NCBI RefSeq assembly: GCF_019203185.1
Contig: NZ_CP078093.1
Coordinates: 1,585,058-1,649,057 of the forward strand
From: Crassaminicella indica
GTDB lineage: Bacteria; Bacillota; Clostridia; Peptostreptococcales; Thermotaleaceae
Reading direction: 5' to 3'
Length of the DNA stretch: 64,000 bases
Positions 35,110-45,137 of the stretch are shown here, piece after piece. The notes below the pieces were generated by a model, which saw only the letters and a program-made list of their open reading frames with translations, was not told the DNA's origin and made no database searches. The translations under genes and the position numbers were made by a program. The first letter of the stretch is position 1; the number at the start of each line of letters is the position of its first letter.

Positions 35110-36438
35110 ATGGAAATAACAAACAAAAAAGCAAACTTAGGAATGCTTGAAAGCTTATTTAAGCTATCTGAGAAAAAAACCACTATAAAAACTGAAATAA
35201 TTGCAGGGATTACTACATTTATGACAATGGCGTATATTTTGATTGTTAATCCAGGCATATTAAGTGCTACAGGAATGGATAAGGGAGCAGTGTTTACGGC
35301 TACAGCTCTTTCAGCAGCATTTGCTACATTTTTAATGGCATTTATGGCAAATCTTCCATTTGCATTGGCACCTGGTATGGGTCTAAATGCATTCTTTGCT
35401 TTTTCTGTAGTTTTAGGAATGGGATATAGCTGGCAGTTTGCTTTAACTGCAGTTTTAATTGAAGGAATTATATTTATTGTACTTACTTTAACAAATGTTC
35501 GTGAAGCAATTATTAATGGTATGCCTATGGTTATAAAAAATGCAGTAAGTGTGGGTATTGGTTTGTTTATTGCTTTTATAGGATTTCAAAGTGCTGGTAT
35601 TATTGTAAAAAATGATGCGGTATTAGTAGGGCTTGGGAATGTGAAGGATCCAGGTGTATTACTCGCTTTAATAGGGATTGTTATTACAGGAATACTTCTT
35701 GTGAAAAATGTAAAAGGTGCGTTGCTAATAGGTATGATTATTACAACTATTGGTGGTGTTGTTATTGGAAAAACAGTTATGCCAGATCATTTTATTAGTA
35801 CACCTCCATCTATCAAACCAATCTTTTGGCAATTTGTTGGAATGAATGAGATATTTTCATGGAATATGGTGCTTGTAGTATTTACTTTCTTATTTGTAGA
35901 TTTATTTGATACGTTAGGAACATTGATTGGTGTTTCTACAAAGGCAAATATGCTAGATGAAAATGGAAAAATTCCAAAAGTAAAGCAAGCATTGTTTGCA
36001 GATGCCATTGGTACAACTGTTGGATCAATGCTTGGAACAAGTACAGTAACTACATTTGTAGAAAGTGCATCTGGTGTTGCAGAAGGAGGAAGAACAGGGC
36101 TTACAGCTCTTACAACAGGATTATTATTCTTAGCGTCTGTAGTATTTGCACCAATATTTACTGCTGTTCCACCACAGGCTACCGCAGCTGTATTAATCTT
36201 AGTAGGAATGTTTATGATGAGTCCAATATTAAAAATTAATTTTGATGATTTTACAGAGGCAATTCCAGCATTCTTAACTATTATAATGATGCCTTTAACT
36301 TATAGTATTGCAGAAGGACTTGTATTTGGTGTGATTTCATATGTACTATTAAAAGTTATGGCAGGAAGAACAAAAGAAGTTCATCCAATGATGTATATTA
36401 TCACAGCACTATTTATCTTTAAGCATATAGCTGGTTAA
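35110..36438 (+). CDS. pbuG: NCS2-family purine (guanine/hypoxanthine) permease
   Basis: The 442-residue protein starts at ATG 35110 behind AAGGAGG. It has twelve or so membrane helices and the AzgA/PbuG-branch motifs: EIIAGITTFMTMAYILIVNP near the N-terminus, LPFALAPGMGLNAFFAF, and DTLGTLIGVSTKANML in the second half. It imports nucleobases across the membrane, probably by proton symport. The guanine-PRPP riboswitch directly upstream supports a purine substrate: excess guanine should shut it off, and high PRPP should allow expression. A terminator at 36446 separates it from purE. Confidence 0.92.
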   Translation: MEITNKKANLGMLESLFKLSEKKTTIKTEIIAGITTFMTMAYILIVNPGILSATGMDKGAVFTATALSAAFATFLMAFMANLPFALAPGMGLNAFFAFSVVLGMGYSWQFALTAVLIEGIIFIVLTLTNVREAIINGMPMVIKNAVSVGIGLFIAFIGFQSAGIIVKNDAVLVGLGNVKDPGVLLALIGIVITGILLVKNVKGALLIGMIITTIGGVVIGKTVMPDHFISTPPSIKPIFWQFVGMNEIFSWNMVLVVFTFLFVDLFDTLGTLIGVSTKANMLDENGKIPKVKQALFADAIGTTVGSMLGTSTVTTFVESASGVAEGGRTGLTALTTGLLFLASVVFAPIFTAVPPQATAAVLILVGMFMMSPILKINFDDFTEAIPAFLTIIMMPLTYSIAEGLVFGVISYVLLKVMAGRTKEVHPMMYIITALFIFKHIAG

Positions 36439-36445
36439 ATTAAAT

Positions 36446-36486
36446 AGCCCGAAATAGATGAAAGGTCTATATCGGGCTTTTTCTGT
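36446..36486 (+). terminator. Rho-independent terminator after the purine permease
   Basis: AGCCCGAAATAGAT pairs with GTCTATATCGGGCT (small mismatches), followed by TTTTTCTGT. Confidence 0.85.
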
Positions 36487-36539
36487 CGAAAATGTGATTG
36501 AATATTCTGAGTTTTAGATAAGGTAAATCTGCAAAAACA

Positions 36540-36569
36540 TTGGAAATAAAAAATAGATCAAAATATAAT
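36540..36569 (+). promoter_or_regulatory. Sigma-A promoter of the purECFMNHD operon
   Basis: TTGGAA (36540-36545), an 18-bp spacer and TATAAT (36564-36569), 31 bases before the purE start. Confidence 0.6.
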
Positions 36570-36599
36570 AAGAAGAGCTAAAAACTAGGAGGGATAAAT

Positions 36600-37082
36600 A
36601 TGAAGGTTGCAATTATTATGGGAAGTGATTCAGATTATAAGGTTGTTGAAAAAACAGAGAAGGTTTTAAAGGATTTTGGTGTAGAAACACAGGTGCGTGT
36701 TATTTCAGCACATAGAACACCTAATAGAGCTATGGAATTTGCTAAAGAAGCTGAAGAAAATGGGGTGGAAGTTATTATTGGAGCTGCTGGAAAGGCTGCA
36801 CATTTACCGGGTGTGTTAGCTGCCTTTACAGTATTGCCTGTTATAGGACTTCCTATAAAGTCATCAACAATGGATGGACTAGATTCATTATTATCTATTG
36901 TGCAAATGCCGAAGGGAATTCCTGTAGCGACTGTTGCAATTAATGGAGCAGAAAATGCAGCACTTTTAGCTATACAAATATTATCTGTAAAATATACGCA
37001 GTTAAGAGAAAAGTTAAAAGCTTTTAGAGAGATGCAGGAAAAAGAAGTGATTGAAAAGGATGAAGCTTTCTTAAATAAATAA
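36600..37082 (+). CDS. purE: N5-carboxyaminoimidazole ribonucleotide mutase
   Basis: A 160-residue class I PurE behind AGGAGGG. The fold signatures are MGSDSDYKVVEKTEKV at the start, SAHRTPNRAMEF (catalytic His about residue 42), GAAGKAAHLPGVLAAFT and GLPIKSSTMDGLDSLLS. It interconverts N5-CAIR and CAIR in IMP synthesis. No purK is present in the window, so CAIR production may rely on a distant purK. It is the first gene of the pur operon. Confidence 0.95.
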   Translation: MKVAIIMGSDSDYKVVEKTEKVLKDFGVETQVRVISAHRTPNRAMEFAKEAEENGVEVIIGAAGKAAHLPGVLAAFTVLPVIGLPIKSSTMDGLDSLLSIVQMPKGIPVATVAINGAENAALLAIQILSVKYTQLREKLKAFREMQEKEVIEKDEAFLNK

Positions 37083-37198
37083 ATTAACAATGAAAATAAA
37101 AAGAACGTTTATACCAGATAACTTTTGAAAAAAAATGTATCATGTAAGTTATAAAATTTGATATTTATATAAATACAAAAATATAGGAGGATTGGAAT

Positions 37199-37903
37199 AT
37201 GGAAAAATTAACAATGCTTTATGAGGGAAAGGCAAAAAAAGTATTTAAAACTAATGATGAAAAAAGATATATTGTAGTATATAAGGATGATGCAACAGCT
37301 TTTAATGGTGTTAAGAAAGGAACAATTAAGGATAAAGGAATTGTTAATAATAAAATGTCAGCGTTATTATTTAAAATATTAGAAGAAAAAGGGGTTCCTA
37401 CGCATTTTGAAGAATTATTAAGTGACAGAGAGATGCTTGTAAAAGCTGTTGAGATATTACCCATTGAAGTTATTATAAGAAATATGGCTGCAGGTTCATT
37501 ATCCAAAAGACTTGGGATAGAAGAAGGAAAAGAATTGAAAGAAACGGTATTAGAATTCTGCTACAAAAATGATGAATTAGGTGATCCAATGATTAATGAT
37601 TACCATGTGTATGCTATGGAGCTTGCTACAAAAGAACAAGTTGAAATCATAAAAGAATATGCTTTTAAGGTAAATGAAGTATTAAAAGTATTTTTCCTTG
37701 AAAGAGGATTAAAATTAATTGATTTTAAATTAGAATTTGGATTATATGAAGGACAAGTGATATTAGCTGATGAAATTTCACCAGATACTTGCAGATTATG
37801 GGACAAAGAAACAAATAAAAAAATGGATAAGGATAGATTCAGAAGAGATTTAGGAGATGTGGAAGAAATTTATCAAGAAGTATTAGGCAGAATTCATCAA
37901 TAG
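37199..37903 (+). CDS. purC: SAICAR synthetase
   Basis: A 234-residue protein starting at ATG 37199 behind TAGGAGG. It has the PurC start [11 protein letters not shown], the [13 protein letters not shown] substrate-binding segment and the [12 protein letters not shown] nucleotide/aspartate motif. It joins CAIR with aspartate using ATP, giving SAICAR. The 116-bp gap after purE contains no clear terminator, so the two are probably co-transcribed. Confidence 0.96.
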   Translation: MEKLTMLYEGKAKKVFKTNDEKRYIVVYKDDATAFNGVKKGTIKDKGIVNNKMSALLFKILEEKGVPTHFEELLSDREMLVKAVEILPIEVIIRNMAAGSLSKRLGIEEGKELKETVLEFCYKNDELGDPMINDYHVYAMELATKEQVEIIKEYAFKVNEVLKVFFLERGLKLIDFKLEFGLYEGQVILADEISPDTCRLWDKETNKKMDKDRFRRDLGDVEEIYQEVLGRIHQ

Positions 37904-37925
37904 ATAAAACCTTTAGGAGGGAATT

Positions 37926-39341
37926 ATGTTTAATGGCATTGATTTAGATAAATTAAAAGAGGAATGCGGTATAATTGGAATTTATGCTCCAGGAATAGAG
38001 AATATATCGCAGTTAGCTTATTTTGGACTTCATGCATTACAGCACAGAGGACAGGAGAGTGCTGGAATTGCTGCAAATAAGAGTGGAGAAATTCATTATT
38101 ATAAGGAAATGGGACTTGTGCAGGAGGTTTTTTCAGATAAGGTTATTGAAAGACTTCAAGGTGATATAGCAATAGGACATGTAAGGTATTCTACTACAGG
38201 AGAAAGCTATGTAACTAATGCCCAGCCTTTGGTTGTACACCATAAAGGTGGAGCTATTGCTCTTGCACATAATGGAAATTTGGTAAATGCAGGTGAAATT
38301 CGAGAAAAGCTTGAAGATGATGGCGTGATTTTTCAGACAAGCATTGATAGTGAAGTTATTGCTAATATGATTGCAAGAAATCATAAGATGGAGATAGAAG
38401 AAGCTATAAAAAATACGTTAAAGGAGCTTCGGGGTTCTTATGCTTTGGTGATCACTTGTAAAGATAAGCTTATTGGGGTGAGAGATCCACAGGGGCTTAG
38501 ACCTTTATGTCTTGGAAGGATTGATGGTGGATATGTATTAGCTTCAGAAAGCTGTGCTTTTCATGTGATTGGTGCAGAGTTTATAAGAGATGTATCTCAT
38601 GGTGAAATGATTATTATCGAGAATAATAAGATTAAGAGCATTAAATATGACAAGGACTCAAAAAAATCATTATGTTCTTTTGAATTTGTTTATTTTGCAA
38701 GACCAGATAGTACAATAGATGGACAAAGTGTATATGTAGCTAGAAGAAATGCGGGAAAAATTCTTGCAAAGGAGCATCCTGTAGATGCTGATTTAGTTAT
38801 TGCAGTACCTGATTCTGGAACTGTGGCAGCAATCGGTTATGCACAAGCGTCAAAGATTCCTTTTGGAGAAGGTCTTATAAAAAATAGATATGTTGGAAGA
38901 ACTTTTATTCAGCCAGATCAAAGAATGCGTGAGAGAAGTGTAAAATTAAAGTTGAATGTATTGAAGGAAAATATTAAAGGAAAAAGGCTTGTAATGGTAG
39001 ATGATTCTATTGTAAGAGGAACAACAAGCAAACAAATTGTGGATATGCTAAAGCAGGCAGGTGCAAAGGAAGTTCACGTAAGAGTATGCTCGCCACCAGT
39101 AAAATATTCTTGCTATTTTGGTATTGATACACCTACTAGGAAAAATCTTGTAGGAGCTGTATATTCAGTAGAAGAAATAAGAGAAATGATTGGGGCAGAT
39201 TCTTTAGGTTATTTAAGCATAGAAGGATTAGTTAAATCGATCAATATGGAAGGATGCAGTCTCTGTACAGCTTGCTTTAGTGGTGATTATCCTATAGAGG
39301 TTCCAAAGCAAGGAAGTAATTATTTATTTGAGAAAAGATAG
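37926..39341 (+). CDS. purF: Amidophosphoribosyltransferase (PurF)
   Basis: The 471-residue protein makes phosphoribosylamine from PRPP and glutamine, the committed step. A 13-residue propeptide precedes Cys14 (KLKEEC then GIIGIY), the N-terminal glutaminase nucleophile exposed by self-cleavage. The glutamine site shows [11 protein letters not shown], and the PRPP loop is [17 protein letters not shown]. The C-terminal [12 protein letters not shown] cysteines match the 4Fe-4S ligands of the Bacillus-type, oxygen-sensitive enzyme. A ribosome binding site (GGAGGG) lies in the 22-base gap after purC. Confidence 0.96.
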   Translation: MFNGIDLDKLKEECGIIGIYAPGIENISQLAYFGLHALQHRGQESAGIAANKSGEIHYYKEMGLVQEVFSDKVIERLQGDIAIGHVRYSTTGESYVTNAQPLVVHHKGGAIALAHNGNLVNAGEIREKLEDDGVIFQTSIDSEVIANMIARNHKMEIEEAIKNTLKELRGSYALVITCKDKLIGVRDPQGLRPLCLGRIDGGYVLASESCAFHVIGAEFIRDVSHGEMIIIENNKIKSIKYDKDSKKSLCSFEFVYFARPDSTIDGQSVYVARRNAGKILAKEHPVDADLVIAVPDSGTVAAIGYAQASKIPFGEGLIKNRYVGRTFIQPDQRMRERSVKLKLNVLKENIKGKRLVMVDDSIVRGTTSKQIVDMLKQAGAKEVHVRVCSPPVKYSCYFGIDTPTRKNLVGAVYSVEEIREMIGADSLGYLSIEGLVKSINMEGCSLCTACFSGDYPIEVPKQGSNYLFEKR

Positions 39342-39351
39342 AGGGGATAAG

Positions 39352-40386
39352 ATGGAAAAGTTAACTTATAAAGATGCAGGAGTAGATGTTACGGAGGGAG
39401 TAAAAGCAGTTAAGCTCATGAAGGAGCATGTAAGGAAGACTTTTACTAAAAATGTTCTTTGTGGTTTAGGAGGATTTGGCGGATTATTTGAACTAGACTT
39501 AGAAGGATACAAAAAACCTGTATTGGTATCAGGAACAGATGGGGTAGGGACAAAGCTTAAGATTGCATTTTTGATGGATAAGCATGATACAGTAGGTCAA
39601 GATTGTGTAGCTATGTGTGTTAATGATATTTTGTGTCAAGGGGCAAAGCCGTTATTTTTCCTTGATTATATTGCAACAGGGAAATTAAAGTCTGAAAAAA
39701 TTGCAGATATCGTAAAGGGGATAGCAGATGGATGTATCAAGGCGGGTTGTTCTCTTGTTGGAGGAGAAACAGCAGAGATGCCTGGCTTTTATAGTACTGG
39801 AGAATATGACATGGCAGGTTTTGCAGTAGGCGTTGTAGATAAGGAAAAAATTATTGATGGATCTAATATAAAGATGGGAGATGTACTCATAGGACTCCCT
39901 TCTAGTGGGATTCATAGTAATGGATATTCACTAGTTAGAAAGTTGTTTTTTAATACATTAGATTATAAAGTAGATCAGTATATAAAAGAATTAGGATGTA
40001 CTTTAGGAGAAGAATTAATTAAGCCTACTAGAATTTATGTAGATGTTTGCAGTAAAGTTATGGAAAAATTCTCTATAAAGGGAATGATACACATGACTGG
40101 TGGAGGCTTTTATGAAAATATCCCAAGAATTCTGCCACGTGGATTAGGAGTAGATATTTATTTAGGGAGTTTTGACATATTGCCAATCTTTTGTTTGATT
40201 CAAAATTTAGGAAATATAGAAACTAATGAAATGTTTAGCACCTTTAATATGGGAATAGGAATGATCATGATAGTATCAGAGGAAGATGCTGAAAAAATGA
40301 TTGAATATTTAAAGAGTTTAGATGAAAAAGCTTATATTATTGGCAGAGTTACTGCAAAGGAAGGCGTTATATTATGTCAAAAATAA
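39352..40386 (+). CDS. purM: Phosphoribosylformylglycinamidine cyclo-ligase (AIR synthetase)
   Basis: The start at 39352 is set by GAGGGG; a TTG 24 bases upstream would lengthen the protein without its own site. The 344-residue enzyme closes FGAM to AIR with ATP. Signatures are [13 protein letters not shown] at the start, [29 protein letters not shown] and the [13 protein letters not shown] loop. The 3' end overlaps purN by 13 bases. Confidence 0.96.
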   Translation: MEKLTYKDAGVDVTEGVKAVKLMKEHVRKTFTKNVLCGLGGFGGLFELDLEGYKKPVLVSGTDGVGTKLKIAFLMDKHDTVGQDCVAMCVNDILCQGAKPLFFLDYIATGKLKSEKIADIVKGIADGCIKAGCSLVGGETAEMPGFYSTGEYDMAGFAVGVVDKEKIIDGSNIKMGDVLIGLPSSGIHSNGYSLVRKLFFNTLDYKVDQYIKELGCTLGEELIKPTRIYVDVCSKVMEKFSIKGMIHMTGGGFYENIPRILPRGLGVDIYLGSFDILPIFCLIQNLGNIETNEMFSTFNMGIGMIMIVSEEDAEKMIEYLKSLDEKAYIIGRVTAKEGVILCQK

Positions 40387-41003
40387 ATATAGCAGTATTG
40401 GTATCTGGTGGAGGGACAAATCTGCAAGCACTTATTGATCATATTGAAAATGGTTATATAGATGGAAAAATAGAAGTAGTGATTTCTAGCAAAGAAGATG
40501 CGTATGCTCTAAAAAGAGCTAAAAAGCATGGGATTGAAGGAATTTATATAGGAAAAAATAATTACTATAGCTTAAAGGAGAGAAACCTTAAAATTCTTGA
40601 AATATTAGAAGAGAAACAAATAGACTTAATTGTTCTTGCTGGATATATGAGCATTTTAGATGAGAAGCTTGTTAAAAGATATAAAAATCGCATTATGAAT
40701 ATTCATCCTTCTTTGATCCCTAGCTTTTGTGGAAAAGGCTTTTATGGGAAGAAGGTACATCAAGCAGTTATTGATTATGGTGTAAAGCTAACAGGTGCAA
40801 CTGTGCATTTTGTAGATGAAGGAACAGACACAGGTCCTGTCATCCTGCAAAAAAGCGTAGATGTAAAGGATGATGATACAGTAGAGGATTTAGCAAAAAG
40901 AGTATTGGCTATAGAGCATGAAATTCTTCCTATGGCAGTTAAGCTATTTGCTGAGGGCAAATTAAAGGTTACAGGAAGAAAAGTAAGAATAGGGGGCTTT
41001 TAA
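40374..41003 (+). CDS. purN: Phosphoribosylglycinamide formyltransferase, folate-dependent
   Basis: A 209-residue GART. It transfers formyl from 10-formyl-THF to [19 protein letters not shown] binds the phosphate. The catalytic Asn and His lie in [11 protein letters not shown], and the Asp in [12 protein letters not shown]. The ATG lies inside purM, and purH starts one base after its stop, so translation is coupled on both sides. Confidence 0.96.
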   Translation: MSKINIAVLVSGGGTNLQALIDHIENGYIDGKIEVVISSKEDAYALKRAKKHGIEGIYIGKNNYYSLKERNLKILEILEEKQIDLIVLAGYMSILDEKLVKRYKNRIMNIHPSLIPSFCGKGFYGKKVHQAVIDYGVKLTGATVHFVDEGTDTGPVILQKSVDVKDDDTVEDLAKRVLAIEHEILPMAVKLFAEGKLKVTGRKVRIGGF

Positions 41004-41004
41004 G

Positions 41005-42543
41005 ATGATTAAGCGTGCTTTAATAAGTGTTTCTGATAAAAGAGGGATAGTTGAATTTGCAAAAAAACTGACTAAGCTAGGTGTTGAAATTATATCTACT
41101 GGTGGAACAGCAAAGATACTTATGGAAAATGATATAAGAGTCATTCCTATATCAGATATTACTGATTTTCCAGAATGTCTTGACGGAAGAGTAAAAACCT
41201 TGCATCCAGCAGTTCATGGAGGACTGCTTGCAATAAGAGATAATTCTGATCATATGAAGCAATTAGAGGAATTAAAAATAAAGCCTATTGATTTGATAGC
41301 AATTAATTTATATCCTTTTAAGGAAACTATTTCAAAGGAAGAGGTAAAACTAGAGGAAGCTATTGAAAATATCGATATAGGTGGACCTACAATGCTTAGA
41401 AGTGCAGCAAAAAACCATAAAGATGTGGTAGTTGTTTGCAATCCTGATGACTATACATTGATTATAGATGAATTAGAAAAAAATAAAGAAGTATCTTATG
41501 ATACAAAATATCGATTAGCACTAAAGGTATTTGAGCATACAGCGCATTATGATGCTTTAATAGCTGATTATTTAAGAAAGCAAATTGATGAAGATTTTCC
41601 AGATTTACTAACTATGACATTTGAAAAGGTACAGGATTTAAGATATGGGGAAAACCCTCACCAAAGGGCAGTATTCTATAAAGAAATTACGCAAACGAAA
41701 GGTTCTTTAGTAGAAGCTAAAAAGCTTCATGGTAAGGAGCTTTCCTTTAATAATATAAATGATGCAAATGGAGCATTAGAGCTTTTAAAAGAATATACAG
41801 AGCCTACAGTAGTAGCAGTAAAGCATACTAATGCTTGTGGGGTAGGAACTGGATATGATATTTATGATGCTTATCTAAAAGCATATAAATGTGATCCTAT
41901 TTCTATATTTGGTGGGATTATAGCTGCAAATCGTACTATTGATAAAAGAACAGCAGAAGAGATAAATAAGATTTTTGTGGAGATTGTTATTGCTCCTTCT
42001 TTTGATGAAGAAGCATTAAATATTTTAAAATCCAAAAAGAATATAAGGCTTTTAGAGCTTTCAAATATAGATAAAAAACAATTTGCAGATGCAATAGATA
42101 TAAAAAAAGTAAATGGTGGATTATTAATACAAGAGCTTGATAATGAATTGTATGGACAAGAATTAAAGATTGTTACAGAAAGAATTCCTACAAAGAAAGA
42201 AATGGATGATTTAGCTTTTGCATGGAAGGTTGTAAAGCATATTAAGTCTAATGGTATTGTTTTAGCCAAAGATGGACAGACAATCGGTATTGGACCTGGA
42301 CAGGTGAATAGAATTTGGGCAGTAGAGAATGCTATCAAGCAATCAAATGTATCTGTAAGGGGAAGCATTATGGCATCAGATGCGTTCTTTCCATTTGCAG
42401 ACTGCGTAGAGACGGCGGCAAAGGCAGGAGTTACAGCTATCATTCAGCCGGGTGGATCTATAAGAGATCAGGAGTCTATTGATATGGCAAATAAGTACGG
42501 TATAGCAATGGTGTTTACTGGAATGAGGCATTTTAAGCATTAA
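41005..42543 (+). CDS. purH: Bifunctional AICAR transformylase / IMP cyclohydrolase
   Basis: A 512-residue two-domain enzyme for the last two steps to IMP. The cyclohydrolase domain (about 1-195) begins [19 protein letters not shown] and has [13 protein letters not shown]. The transformylase domain carries [13 protein letters not shown], the catalytic KHTNACGVG (Lys-His pair) and [26 protein letters not shown] lies in the end of purN. Confidence 0.97.
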   Translation: MIKRALISVSDKRGIVEFAKKLTKLGVEIISTGGTAKILMENDIRVIPISDITDFPECLDGRVKTLHPAVHGGLLAIRDNSDHMKQLEELKIKPIDLIAINLYPFKETISKEEVKLEEAIENIDIGGPTMLRSAAKNHKDVVVVCNPDDYTLIIDELEKNKEVSYDTKYRLALKVFEHTAHYDALIADYLRKQIDEDFPDLLTMTFEKVQDLRYGENPHQRAVFYKEITQTKGSLVEAKKLHGKELSFNNINDANGALELLKEYTEPTVVAVKHTNACGVGTGYDIYDAYLKAYKCDPISIFGGIIAANRTIDKRTAEEINKIFVEIVIAPSFDEEALNILKSKKNIRLLELSNIDKKQFADAIDIKKVNGGLLIQELDNELYGQELKIVTERIPTKKEMDDLAFAWKVVKHIKSNGIVLAKDGQTIGIGPGQVNRIWAVENAIKQSNVSVRGSIMASDAFFPFADCVETAAKAGVTAIIQPGGSIRDQESIDMANKYGIAMVFTGMRHFKH

Positions 42544-42622
42544 AGAATATTTGTGGGGGCTGATTCTTTACGGATTTTATCATGCAACGAAGCTAAGTTT
42601 TCTTAACAAAATCTTTATAAGC

Positions 42623-42675
42623 ATTTACTAATCTTTTTACATTCAGCAAGTCCATATCAAATTTGATTAGTAAAT
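42623..42675. repeat. Perfect 11-bp inverted repeat upstream of purD
   Basis: ATTTACTAATC (42623-42633) and GATTAGTAAAT (42665-42675) flank 31 bases in the 175-bp purH-purD gap. No T-tract follows. It could be an operator or a stem that delays or protects the message; no known motif matches. Confidence 0.5.
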
Positions 42676-42718
42676 ATTTTATTATATAATTGAAGTTGTT
42701 AAAAGGAGGTTGCCTCAT

Positions 42719-43981
42719 ATGAAGATATTGGTAGTTGGTAGTGGTGGTAGGGAGCATGCTATTGTATGGAAACTCCATAAAAGTCCGAAGGTAGATAAAA
42801 TTTATTGTGCACCAGGAAATGCTGGAACTCATTCAATAGCTGAAAATGTAGATATTAGGGTAGATGATATTGAAGGTCTTTGTGCTTTTGCAAAGGAAAA
42901 TAAAATAGATTTAACTGTTGTAGGGCCTGAGGTTCCATTGGTGCTAGGTATTGTAGATCGTTTTGAAAAGGTAGGGTTAGCCATTTTTGGGCCTAATAAA
43001 AAATGTGCTCAGCTAGAAGGGAGCAAAGCATTTACAAAGGAATTTTTAATAAGACATCATATTCCTACAGCTAGATATAAAAGCTTTACGAGCTTTGAAG
43101 AAGCAAAAAAAGCAGTAGGTATTTATGGATATCCTATGGTTATTAAGGCAGATGGATTAGCAGCTGGAAAAGGTGTTGTGATTGCAGACGATGAACATGA
43201 AGCTTTAAGAGCTATAGATGAGATGATGAAAAATAGGAAATTTGGAGAAGCTGGAGAAAAAATAGTGATTGAAGAATATTTAACAGGGACAGAAGCTTCT
43301 ATATTGTGCTTTGTAGATGGAGAAAGTATTGTACCTATGGTAAGTGCACAGGATTATAAAAAGGTTTTTGATGAAGATGAAGGACCGAATACGGGTGGGA
43401 TGGGAAGTTATTCCCCAAGTATTATATATGATGAAAAGCTTAGTAAAGAAGTAAGAGAAAAAATCCTTGTTCCTACTATTGAAGGCTTTAAAAGAGATGA
43501 ATTGAATTTTAAAGGGATTCTTTTTATTGGTCTTATGATTACGAAAGAAGGAGCAAAGGTTTTAGAGTTTAATGTTCGATTTGGAGATCCAGAGACTCAA
43601 ACAGTACTAGTAAGGTTAAAGACAGATTTAGTAGAAATCATAGAGAGCATTTTAGAAGGAAGCTTAAAGACACAAAAAATCCTGTGGAGTAATAAAAAGG
43701 CAGTTTGTGTGGTTCTCACATCAGGAGGATATCCAGACAGCTATGAAAAAGGAAAAGAAATTCAAGGTCTTGCAGATATAGATGATGATGTATTTATTTT
43801 TCATGCAGGGACAAAGATGCTAGATGGAAAAATTTTAACTAATGGAGGAAGAGTGTTAGGGGTTAGTGCTTTAGGAGATACTATAGATGAAGCTCGAAAA
43901 AAAGCGTATGAAAATGCGTCAAGAATTTCTTTTGATAATATGTACTATAGAAAAGATATCGGAAAAATAATAAAAAAATAA
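42719..43981 (+). CDS. purD: Phosphoribosylamine-glycine ligase (GARS)
   Basis: The start at 42719 follows AAGGAGG (42702-42709) at normal distance; an upstream TTG overlaps that site. The 420-residue ATP-grasp enzyme makes GAR from phosphoribosylamine, glycine and ATP. It shows the N-terminal VVGSGGREHAIVWKL, the GPNKKCAQLEGSKAFTK segment, MVIKADGLAAGKGVVIA (ATP lid) and EFNVRFGDPETQ (Mg ligands). It ends the pur operon, which has a terminator 30 bases later. Confidence 0.96.
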   Translation: MKILVVGSGGREHAIVWKLHKSPKVDKIYCAPGNAGTHSIAENVDIRVDDIEGLCAFAKENKIDLTVVGPEVPLVLGIVDRFEKVGLAIFGPNKKCAQLEGSKAFTKEFLIRHHIPTARYKSFTSFEEAKKAVGIYGYPMVIKADGLAAGKGVVIADDEHEALRAIDEMMKNRKFGEAGEKIVIEEYLTGTEASILCFVDGESIVPMVSAQDYKKVFDEDEGPNTGGMGSYSPSIIYDEKLSKEVREKILVPTIEGFKRDELNFKGILFIGLMITKEGAKVLEFNVRFGDPETQTVLVRLKTDLVEIIESILEGSLKTQKILWSNKKAVCVVLTSGGYPDSYEKGKEIQGLADIDDDVFIFHAGTKMLDGKILTNGGRVLGVSALGDTIDEARKKAYENASRISFDNMYYRKDIGKIIKK

Positions 43982-44012
43982 TAATTATATAAATTCTGAC
44001 ATAATATAATAA

Positions 44013-44047
44013 AAACATAGGTCGATTGGGTCTATGTTTTTATTTTG
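44013..44047 (+). terminator. Rho-independent terminator of the pur operon
   Basis: AAAACATAGG and TCTATGTTTT pair around a GC-poor loop, followed by TTTATTTT. Confidence 0.75.
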
Positions 44048-44100
44048 CAGTACTAGGGCGAAGAGCCCACGGTTTTAATAATGGGATGAAAGCCATTTTT
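44048..44100 (+). other. GC-richer structured island of unknown nature
   Basis: AGTACTAGGGCGAAGAGCCC contains a GGGC-GAAGA-GCCC hairpin, followed by CACGG and then ATGGGATGAAAGCC before a run of T. It stands out in base composition from its flanks and has no open frame. It recalls the structured right ends of IS200/IS605-type (TnpB) elements, but no transposase gene or matching left end is visible. Confidence 0.3.
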
Positions 44101-44308
44101 TTCAAAATTGATGTTGTAGTATAAGTTGATAACATATACAATAGAATTATATAGTTAAACAACTTCAAAACTCACTTCGTTCAAACAATGAAGGTTCTTA
44201 ACGTATTTTTCATGAAATTTCAGTAAGTTTTTTTACAAAAGTTATCAAAGTCATTCATTTATCTTTATATATTTCTTTTTTCAATGTTAATATTGTTTAT
44301 CTATAGTA
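44101..44308 (+). other. AT-rich intergenic stretch before the small membrane gene
   Basis: No gene was found. It contains ACTCACTTCGTTCAAACA, the second copy of the short dispersed repeat (44219-44246), and runs up to a -10-like TATAAT at 44309-44314. Confidence 0.5.
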
Positions 44309-44317
44309 TATAATAAA

Positions 44318-44572
44318 ATGAAAGGAATAGTGATAAAGGTGATGATAAAAGATATTGTTATAACAGTTGTTATAACAATAATTGCTGTAATTATTGCTCT
44401 GTTTTATGCTTGTGGTATATTTTCTTCTATTATACAAGGAAATATTTCTTTTTTATTGATAGGAATATTAGCTATTGCATTGATAAGTTTATTGTTAGCA
44501 TTAATCTATAATATGTATATAAGAATAAAGGAAATTAAGGAGGAAGATAAAGATGATCTTAGTAAATACTGA
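44318..44572 (+). CDS. Small two-helix membrane protein of unknown function
   Basis: The frame encodes up to 84 residues with two hydrophobic helices (about 14-35 and 45-67) and a charged C-terminal tail (KEIKEEDKDDLSKY). The start is uncertain: ATG 44318 has no ribosome binding site and lies 4 bases after a TATAAT box, GTG 44330 has a close AAAGGA, and ATG 44342 abuts AAAGGTG. The tail overlaps the YbjQ-family gene by 20 bases and contains its ribosome binding site, so the two are translationally coupled. I do not recognise the family. Confidence 0.65.
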   Translation: MKGIVIKVMIKDIVITVVITIIAVIIALFYACGIFSSIIQGNISFLLIGILAIALISLLLALIYNMYIRIKEIKEEDKDDLSKY

Positions 44573-44867
44573 TTTTATTAGCGGTAAAAAATTAGAAACA
44601 ATTTCTATTGTAAAGGGAAGTACAATACAGTCAAAGCATGTTGGAAAAGATATTTTAAGTGGATTAAAAACTTTAGTAGGTGGAGAACTTGGAGCTTATA
44701 GAGAAATGATGGATGAGGCAAGAGCTATTGCTACTAAAAGAATGGTAGAAGAAGCTGAAAAGTTAGGAGCTGATGGGGTAATCAATATAAGATATGCTAC
44801 TAGTGCAATTATGCAGGGAGCTGCTGAAGTAATAGTTTATGGAACAGCTGTGAAGTTTATAGGCTAA
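44553..44867 (+). CDS. YbjQ family (UPF0145) protein
   Basis: A 104-residue protein starting at ATG 44553 behind AAGGAGGAAGATAAAG. The family pattern is clear: an N-terminal strand, GSTIQSKHVGKDILSGLKTL, the YREMMDEARAIATKRMVEEA helix and GADGVINIRYAT. YbjQ/UPF0145 proteins form beta-rich pentamers. A heavy-metal-binding name is sometimes attached, but no biochemical role is established. Coupling to a small membrane protein suggests a membrane-proximal complex (inference). Confidence 0.9.
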   Translation: MILVNTDFISGKKLETISIVKGSTIQSKHVGKDILSGLKTLVGGELGAYREMMDEARAIATKRMVEEAEKLGADGVINIRYATSAIMQGAAEVIVYGTAVKFIG

Positions 44868-44898
44868 AAAAGAACTATATAATACTATATATGATTAT

Positions 44899-44934
44899 TA
44901 AGGAAGGAGCATTATATTTTGCTACTTCCTTTTA
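44899..44934 (+). terminator. Rho-independent terminator after the YbjQ gene
   Basis: AAGGAAGGAGC pairs with GCTACTTCCTT (one mismatch) around an AT loop, followed by TTTAATATA. Confidence 0.7.
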
Positions 44935-45137
44935 ATATATATGTAGGTTTTAAGATTATTTTAATAGTAATTCTGTCGATTGTAATGTTTTTGTAACGAT
45001 TTTTATGTGAATTTGTTGTATACTATAAATTGGTAAAGACTTTTATGGGATAAAAATGTAAGGGGGATTTGTAGGCTTAAAAAATGGTGATGACTGTGAA
45101 TAGCGTATAAAATTAAAGGATAGAAGGGGGGATTATT

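Noticed and set aside
44048-44100. Fluoride riboswitch
   Set aside because: The conserved GATGG/GCC and pseudoknot segments of that aptamer are missing, and the next genes are not fluoride exporters.
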